In this document: in pieces, positions 7,923-11,712 of the stretch
How positions within the stretch are numbered: the stretch's first letter is position 1
Layout: each line of letters opens with the position of its first letter
From: Pseudomonadota bacterium
GTDB lineage: Bacteria; Pseudomonadota; Gammaproteobacteria; Burkholderiales; Gallionellaceae
NCBI GenBank assembly: GCA_021783855.1
Contig: JAJXTL010000087.1
Location: 1 to 11,712 of the forward strand
Direction: 5' to 3'
Length of the DNA: 11,712 nucleotides
Translations under genes and position numbers: made by a program
Notes under the pieces: generated by a model
The model's input: the letters and a program-made list of their open reading frames with translations, nothing else
Databases searched by the model: none
Told to the model about the DNA's origin: nothing

Positions 7923-9044
7923 ATGAAAGTTTCGCAAATCGGTATTGTTAGTGTCGTGATGGTTTCGCTGGCAGGTTGTAGCGCCATGGGTCTGGGTAAT
8001 AAGCGTATTGATTATGTTGCCGATGCCGAACAAGTGCCGGCGCTGGAAGTGCCGCCTGAATTGAGCACGCCACAGACGGATGATCGCTATAAGGTACCCG
8101 GTGCAGAGGACGAGTCAGTCGCAACTTATTCTGCTTACACCAAAAAGGAGGCTGCGCCTGCGTCTGGGCTTTTGCCTTCGCCACGAAGTGCTGCGGCAAA
8201 GGCGGCTGTATTGCCGGTTGTCAAGGGCGTGAGCCTGGAACGCAATGGCACCCAACGCTGGCTGAAGGTGGATGACACGGCAGAAAATGTCTGGCCTGTG
8301 GTCAAATCATTTTTACATGAAGCGGGTTTAAATATTCAGAGCGAAGATCAGGCAGCCGGTATCATCGAAACGGAATGGGCCGAGAGCCGTTCCAAGAATT
8401 CGAAAGATAGCGGTATTCTCAGTAAATTGTTTGACAATATTCTTTCGACCGGTGAGCGCGATCGGTATCGCATTCGTCTGGAGCGTTCCAAAGATGGCGT
8501 GAGCACTGAAATTTATATTACGCATTACGGCAAGGAAGAGGTGCTGGATTCGAGCGGGAGCACTACCAACTGGCAGTCGCGTCCGAATGATCCCGAGCTG
8601 GAAGCGGAGTTGCTGCAACGTCTGATGGTGCGCCTGGGCGCCAGCCCGGTACAGGCTGTCGCTGCCGTTGCACCGGGCGGGACAGTAACTGCGGGCGCAG
8701 CGAACCTGCTGCAGGCTGCCGATGGCAGCAGTGTCATTGTGATCAATGATGCGTTTGACAGGAGTTGGCGCAGAGTCGGGCTGGCGATTGAACGTGCGGG
8801 CTTCGTTGTGGAAGACAAGGATCGCGAAAAGGGTATCTACTTCCTCGGCACGGTCAAGGTGGAAAAGAGCTGGTATGAAAAGCTGGAGTTCTGGAAAAGC
8901 GAAGAAAACACCAATGTGCATTATCGCGTGAATGTCAAGGATGACGGCGCTTCATGCGAGGTTTCCGTGACCGATCAGAATGGCGCGGGCAGCGATGTCA
9001 GTCGTCAGAAGCTTGAGGCTATTTACAAGAACATCAATCAATAA
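7923..9044 (+). CDS. bamC: BamC (NlpB), outer-membrane assembly lipoprotein
   Basis: Accessory lipoprotein of the BAM complex, which inserts beta-barrel proteins into the outer membrane; it binds BamD. 373 aa against 344 in E. coli. The signal peptide MKVSQIGIVSVVMVSLAGC ends in lipobox LAGC with acylated C19. Next comes an extended segment (DYVADAEQVPALEVPPEL) corresponding to the BamD-binding lasso. Two helix-grip domains follow: one at roughly 100-215 (RWLKVDDTAENVWPVVKSFL, GIIETEWAE, RYRIRLERS) and one at roughly 255-372 (SWRRVGLAIERAGFVVEDKD, YRVNVKDD). An Ala/Gly-rich linker separates them. ATG 7923 is chosen over an upstream in-frame start because GAGGAAAG (7912-7919) precedes it and it begins the signal peptide. 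It is almost certainly co-transcribed with dapA. Confidence 0.95.
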   Translation: MKVSQIGIVSVVMVSLAGCSAMGLGNKRIDYVADAEQVPALEVPPELSTPQTDDRYKVPGAEDESVATYSAYTKKEAAPASGLLPSPRSAAAKAAVLPVVKGVSLERNGTQRWLKVDDTAENVWPVVKSFLHEAGLNIQSEDQAAGIIETEWAESRSKNSKDSGILSKLFDNILSTGERDRYRIRLERSKDGVSTEIYITHYGKEEVLDSSGSTTNWQSRPNDPELEAELLQRLMVRLGASPVQAVAAVAPGGTVTAGAANLLQAADGSSVIVINDAFDRSWRRVGLAIERAGFVVEDKDREKGIYFLGTVKVEKSWYEKLEFWKSEENTNVHYRVNVKDDGASCEVSVTDQNGAGSDVSRQKLEAIYKNINQ

Positions 9045-9151
9045 CCTTGATGACATCCTGACTAACCGACATGGCGCAAGCTCCACCCTGAGCATGCAAT
9101 GTTTTTCGCAGGGATATTACCCAAGAGCAATAACTCGCAAAGTGCTTGTGC

Positions 9152-9213
9152 CGTCCGGTTCCCTCACCCAAACCCTCTCCCGGGGGGGAGGGGACGAACG
9201 AATCGCTACGCGA
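9152..9213. repeat. GC-rich palindromic intergenic repeat (CCCTCACCC-type)
   Basis: Within the spacer after bamC lies TCCCTCACCCAAACCCTCTC followed by CCGGGGGGGAGGGGACG. CCCTCTCCC can pair imperfectly with GGGGGAGGGG, flanked by CGTCC (9152-9156) and GGACG (9192-9196). A small TCGC-TAC-GCGA hairpin follows at 9203-9213. Sequences of this CCCTCACCC...CCCTCTCCC...GAGGG form are, from memory, common extragenic palindromes in many proteobacteria. No T-tract follows, so it is not a standard terminator, although as RNA it could slow or protect transcripts between bamC and the hydrolase gene. Confidence 0.6.
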
Positions 9214-9268
9214 GTTTCACGTTAATCCATTAGGCCGCCGCAGTTTGGTATTAAAGATGTGTAAATAG

Positions 9269-10036
9269 ATGAGGTTCGCATCGTTGGGCAGCGGTAGCGA
9301 AGGCAATGCGCTGCTGGTGTGTGTGGGGGAAACCTGTGTGTTGCTGGACTGTGGTTTTGGCCTCAAGGACAGCATTGAGCGTCTGGCGCGTCTGGGTGTC
9401 GCGCCTGAGCAGCTGAGCGGCATCGTGGTGACTCACGAGCATGGGGATCACGTCGGTGGTGTGGCGCGACTTGCGCGCAAATTCAAGCTGCCGGTCTGGC
9501 TGACCCACGGCACATTACGCAGTCAGTCCAAAGCCTTTGCGGGTATTGCCGAGCTTCATGAAATCGATCCGCATCAGGCGTTCGCCATAGGCAATATACA
9601 GATACACCCTTATCCTGTGCCGCACGATGCGACCGAGCCGGTGCAGTTTGTGTTCGGGGACGGTGCGAGGCGGCTGGGCGTGTTGACCGATGTCGGTTGC
9701 AGTACGCCGCATATCGAAGCGATGCTGAGCGGCTGCGATGCGCTGGTGCTGGAGAGCAATCATGACAGCACAATGCTGATGAATGGCGATTATCCCTACA
9801 GCTTAAAGCTGCGCGTGGGAGGGCGTCTGGGGCATCTGAGCAATCAGGAGTCGGCAGGCCTGCTGTCCAGTCTGGATACAAGCCGTTTGCAGCATCTGGT
9901 CGCCGCCCATCTGAGTTGCAGAAACAATACCCCTGAACTTGCGGTCAAGGCGCTGTGTGATGTGATGAATTGCGAGGCAAGTTGGGTGGGTGTGGCAACA
10001 CAACTGGAGGGTTTTGACTGGCGGGAAATAGTGTAA
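9269..10036 (+). CDS. Metallo-beta-lactamase-fold hydrolase (YycJ/WalJ-like)
   Basis: A 255-aa cytoplasmic metallohydrolase. The start MRFASLGSGSEGNALLV matches the YycJ/WalJ/PhnP-like group of the superfamily. Metal ligands are visible: HEHGDH (56-61), H119 (VPHDATEP), D141 (LTDVG) and H214 (AAHLS). LESNHD, with conserved acidic and histidine residues, is also typical. Members of this group are thought to act on phosphodiester or nucleic acid substrates; the exact substrate here cannot be told. There is no signal peptide. The ribosome site is weak (AAAG about 13 nt upstream), but no better start exists. In related bacteria such a gene often follows dapA-bamC. Here a 224-nt spacer with a palindromic repeat separates it from bamC. 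Confidence 0.88.
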   Translation: MRFASLGSGSEGNALLVCVGETCVLLDCGFGLKDSIERLARLGVAPEQLSGIVVTHEHGDHVGGVARLARKFKLPVWLTHGTLRSQSKAFAGIAELHEIDPHQAFAIGNIQIHPYPVPHDATEPVQFVFGDGARRLGVLTDVGCSTPHIEAMLSGCDALVLESNHDSTMLMNGDYPYSLKLRVGGRLGHLSNQESAGLLSSLDTSRLQHLVAAHLSCRNNTPELAVKALCDVMNCEASWVGVATQLEGFDWREIV

Positions 10037-10040
10037 AGGC

Positions 10041-10092
10041 AGGATTGAGGATTGAGGATTGAGGATTGAGGATTGAGGATTGAGGATTGAGG
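10041..10092. repeat. Heptanucleotide tandem repeat (AGGATTG x7.4)
   Basis: Seven perfect copies of AGGATTG (10041-10089) are followed by a partial AGG. The tract starts 4 nt after the stop codon of the hydrolase gene and ends just before a terminator. A perfect array like this is prone to slippage, so copy number probably varies between strains. It is non-coding and between convergent genes, so changes in length should have little coding effect. Confidence 0.97.
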
Positions 10093-10096
10093 AAAT

Positions 10097-10124
10097 AAAA
10101 AAGCCGACTTGCGTCGGCTTTTTT
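10097..10124. terminator. Bidirectional rho-independent terminator
   Basis: AAGCCGAC (10101-10108) pairs perfectly with GTCGGCTT (10113-10120) around the loop TTGC. An A-run (10097-10102) lies on the left and a T-run (10119-10124) on the right, so both strands give a hairpin followed by U residues. It lies between the end of the hydrolase gene (+) and the end of the small lipoprotein gene (-) and should stop transcription from both. Confidence 0.93.
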
Positions 10125-10142
10125 ATCGCAGGAAGCTTAAGC

Positions 10143-10367
10143 TTACTTGGCGGCTGGAGCAGCGTCAGCAGCTGGAGCGGCAGAAGCAGCGTCAGCAGCA
10201 GGAGCAGCTGGGGCAGCGTCAGCAGCAGGAGCAGCTGGTGCTGCAGGAGCAGCTGGTGCTGCGTCAGCAGCAGGAGCAGCAGGAGCAGCTGGCGCTTCAG
10301 CAGCTTTTTCGCCACAAGCAGTCAAAGCAAGAGCCAGCAGAGCAGCAACAAGAGCGGATAATTTCAT
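10143..10367 (-). CDS. Small Ala/Pro-rich lipoprotein, low complexity
   Basis: A 74-aa predicted lipoprotein. Residues 1-17 are a signal peptide (MKLSALVAALLALALTA) and C18 follows in an LTAC lipobox, so the mature form is lipid-anchored with only about 57 residues. The rest is a degenerate repeat of Ala, Pro and Asp built from APAAPAAD-like units, ending in Lys. No enzymatic domain is possible; such chains may act as spacers, or be membrane stress or envelope lipoproteins, but the role is unknown. AAGGA at 10376-10380 gives good spacing to the ATG at 10367, and a sigma70-like promoter lies upstream. The GC-rich trinucleotide-like DNA keeps other frames open too. The signal peptide, ribosome site, promoter and terminator argue that this frame is the real one. 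Confidence 0.82.
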   Translation of the reverse strand: MKLSALVAALLALALTACGEKAAEAPAAPAAPAADAAPAAPAAPAAPAADAAPAAPAADAASAAPAADAAPAAK

Positions 10368-10400
10368 GGTCAGTTTCCTTGAGTTTATTGATAAAGTAAA

Positions 10401-10429
10401 ATTTTGCTCGACTTGACCTTCGCAGTCAA
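10401..10429 (-). promoter_or_regulatory. Sigma70-like promoter of the small lipoprotein gene
   Basis: Read on the minus strand, a -35 box TTGACT (plus-strand 10424-10429) and a -10 box CAAAAT (plus-strand 10401-10406) are separated by exactly 17 nt. The lipoprotein ATG is about 34 nt beyond the -10 box. A second TTGACT just upstream makes a short direct repeat (AGTCAA, 10424-10435 on the plus strand). The -35 match is strong and the -10 match is fair. Confidence 0.5.
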
Positions 10430-10488
10430 AGTCAAAGTCGCCGCATTTTACCAGTAAATCGGAAAAAATCTAGTGGCAAGCCGGTTTT

Positions 10489-10974
10489 TTATAGGCCTAG
10501 TTTGCCTGTGGACACGCCCGTGTGAGAATCTGCCCACATTTCCAGGTAGGATGATGTCAGAGGACGCGCGTATTTCGGGTCATTGATTGCCAGCAGACCA
10601 CGCGGGTCATCAAAGTGATAACGGCGCACGTAATGCGTATTGTCCGCAACGCAAAAAGGTGCAGTGCAGTGCAGAGTCCTGGTCTGATGGATGAGCAGGC
10701 GGTCATCGAACTGGCGCAGCAGCATGCTCATGCGTGGACATCTGGTGGACAGGTAGTATGTGTCATGCGCCAGCACGAGCAGACGATTGGCCAGGTTGTC
10801 GAGCAGGAAGCGGCGCAATGTTTCGTAACGCAACTCGCTGTTGAATCCCAGGTTGTCATAGTCTTTTTCAAACAGGTACAAATTGCGCTTTGCCAGTGCG
10901 CACACGGTATCGAGCGCGGCGGTATAATCCGCAATGCTTTCCAGATAGATGTGCTGCAGTGTGTCATCCGGCAT
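10489..10974 (-). CDS. Conserved hypothetical protein, DUF7931-like
   Basis: 161 aa from ATG 10974, chosen because AGGAG (plus-strand 10979-10983) precedes it by a normal gap and the protein starts cleanly with MPDDTLQHIYLES. The frame continues upstream (25 more residues) only through the end of the neighbouring gene. The protein is cytoplasmic, with no signal or membrane helix. Features include an N-terminal helix, NLYLFEKDYDNLGF, a helical ETLRRFLLDNLANRLLVLAHD, the PRMSMLLRQFDDRLLIHQ segment and a C-terminal TSSYLEMWADS. This pattern resembles the DUF7931 domain, often fused to GNAT acetyltransferases in betaproteobacteria and reminiscent of a phospholipase D-like fold without its HKD motif. 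That assignment is from memory. No GNAT domain is present here. It lies 16 nt downstream of the RoxA-like gene, likely one operon. Function unknown. Confidence 0.75.
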   Translation of the reverse strand: MPDDTLQHIYLESIADYTAALDTVCALAKRNLYLFEKDYDNLGFNSELRYETLRRFLLDNLANRLLVLAHDTYYLSTRCPRMSMLLRQFDDRLLIHQTRTLHCTAPFCVADNTHYVRRYHFDDPRGLLAINDPKYARPLTSSYLEMWADSHTGVSTGKLGL

Positions 10975-10982
10975 TTTCTTCT

Positions 10983-10995
10983 CCTGAAATTCAGG
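10983..10995 (-). other. Perfect inverted repeat overlapping a stop codon and next to a ribosome site
   Basis: CCTGAA-A-TTCAGG is a perfect 6-bp inverted repeat. On the minus strand it spans the TGA stop of the RoxA-like gene, and its far arm ends in the AGG that begins the AGGAG ribosome site of the downstream DUF7931-like gene. In RNA it could partly hide that site until ribosomes finishing the upstream gene open it, giving translational coupling. The loop is only one base unless end pairs open, so the hairpin would be weak. Confidence 0.35.
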
Positions 10996-11712
10996 GGGGG
11001 CTGAGGTACCCATCCTGATACCACTGGTAGAGCAGGGCAACCAATTCATTTGAACAGGTTTTCAGGGCGGGTAGTGCGCGATTATCCGCCAGTTCGCGCA
11101 ACAACTCATGGTCCTGGTCGGCGGCATGGGTTTCTTCGCCATTCATGAAAATGGTATTGGCATGACATAGCATCTGGCTTTGCAGGCTGAGTGCCACGCC
11201 CTTATTCTGAATTTCCTTGCTGAATTTGGCCAGGCCAAGCGGATGTTCGGGCGCGTCGAAATAGATATGAGGCTTGGGCTCGCTCAAATAACAGCCCAGA
11301 AAATTCGCGATATCGTCTGCATCCCATCTCACCTGTTTAATGGCTTTTTCGACCTGTTTCAGCATGTCGGGGCTGATTTCGGAAGGGTGTTTTTGAGTTT
11401 TCAGATCGGGATCGGCATACATGCCTTCCACGCAGATACGATCCTGCAAATAAACCAGAAACTGTTCGGCCAGCTCCTGATATGCAGGCGTGCGGAAACC
11501 GATGGAATAGGTCATGCAGTCGTCTTCTGCGATGCCGTTGTGCGCACAGTGAGGAGGCAGGTATAGCATGTCGCCCGGAGCTAATATCCACTCCTGTTCT
11601 ACCCTGAAGTCCTTCAGGATGCGCAGTGGCGCATCTTCGATCAGTGTGCGGTCGGCCTGGGTGGATATCTGCCAGCGGCGGTGTCCCATGCCCTGTAGCA
11701 GGAATACATCGT
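10991..11712 (-). CDS. RoxA/YcfD-like cupin (JmjC) ribosomal protein hydroxylase, 3' part
   Basis: About 240 C-terminal residues of a 2-oxoglutarate/Fe(II) oxygenase; the 5' end lies beyond the window. At the edge the frame reads DVFLLQGMGHRRWQIS, matching the DVF..QG.G.RRW core strand of E. coli YcfD (RoxA), which hydroxylates an arginine of ribosomal protein uL16. The third iron-ligand region is present as APGDMLYLPPHCAHNGIAED, followed by SIGFR. The HxD pair and most of the 2-oxoglutarate site are upstream and unseen. The C-terminal part (helical dimerisation region and winged-helix-like end, LVALLYQWYQDGYL) is typical of the group. The internal ATG at 11689 is not the true start, because conserved sequence continues before it. 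The substrate is inferred from the family, not shown. Confidence 0.9.
   Translation of the reverse strand, partial: DVFLLQGMGHRRWQISTQADRTLIEDAPLRILKDFRVEQEWILAPGDMLYLPPHCAHNGIAEDDCMTYSIGFRTPAYQELAEQFLVYLQDRICVEGMYADPDLKTQKHPSEISPDMLKQVEKAIKQVRWDADDIANFLGCYLSEPKPHIYFDAPEHPLGLAKFSKEIQNKGVALSLQSQMLCHANTIFMNGEETHAADQDHELLRELADNRALPALKTCSNELVALLYQWYQDGYLSPP

Noticed and set aside
10041..10092. Tandem repeat considered as a CRISPR array
   Set aside because: Units are 7 nt with no spacers between them; it is a simple tandem repeat and no cas genes are present.
10109..10416. Gln-rich and Ala/Gly/Ser-rich plus-strand frames over the small lipoprotein gene
   Set aside because: They arise because the trinucleotide-like repeat DNA lacks stop codons in several frames. 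Only the minus frame has a signal peptide, lipobox, ribosome site, promoter and a matching terminator.
10461..10488. Terminator between the DUF7931-like gene and the small lipoprotein gene
   Set aside because: There is an A-run and a T-run about 16 nt apart, but the bases between do not form a stable GC-rich stem.

Overview
The window reads as a chromosomal housekeeping stretch from a Gram-negative betaproteobacterium. Supporting signs are the gene orders kdsA-eno-ftsB and dapA-bamC-metallo-beta-lactamase, a lipopolysaccharide (Kdo) biosynthesis gene, an outer-membrane assembly (BAM) lipoprotein, and moderate GC content. An iron-associated member of Nitrosomonadales (Gallionellaceae-like) is my best guess from overall resemblance. 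That placement is inference and not proven by any single sequence signature.

Layout. 1-346: 3' end of kdsA (+). 449-1732: eno (+), closed by a strong intrinsic terminator. 1842-2168: ftsB (+), a divisome protein. 2169-2544: gene-free, holding a degenerate 71-nt palindromic repeat. 2545-2805: an unrecognised 86-aa charged protein (+). 2853-4739: a 628-aa EAL-CBS-GGDEF c-di-GMP protein (+) whose EAL domain has lost most catalytic residues. 4747-6534 and 6531-6764: feoB and feoA (-), overlapping by ATGA, ferrous iron uptake. 6765-7023: divergent control region with three copies of ATTGCTTA. 7024-7908: dapA (+). 7923-9044: bamC (+). 9045-9268: spacer with a GC-rich palindromic repeat. 9269-10036: cytoplasmic metallo-beta-lactamase-fold hydrolase (+). 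10041-10124: heptamer tandem repeat and a bidirectional terminator. 10143-10367: tiny Ala/Pro-rich lipoprotein (-) with a good sigma70-like promoter. 10489-10974: DUF7931-like protein (-). 10991 to window end: 3' part of a RoxA/YcfD-like ribosomal protein hydroxylase (-).

How the genes fit together. kdsA, eno and ftsB form the usual betaproteobacterial run linking Kdo synthesis, glycolysis and septum formation. dapA supplies diaminopimelate and lysine for peptidoglycan, while the adjacent bamC serves outer-membrane protein assembly. FeoA and FeoB form a translationally coupled Fe(II) transporter. The c-di-GMP protein converges on feoB with only 7 nt between the two stop codons.

I do not see a convincing new multi-gene system. 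The best leads are the catalytically degenerate EAL domain in the c-di-GMP protein, the variant pore motif of FeoB, the triplicated octamer in the feoA/dapA control region, and the uncharacterised 86-aa protein.
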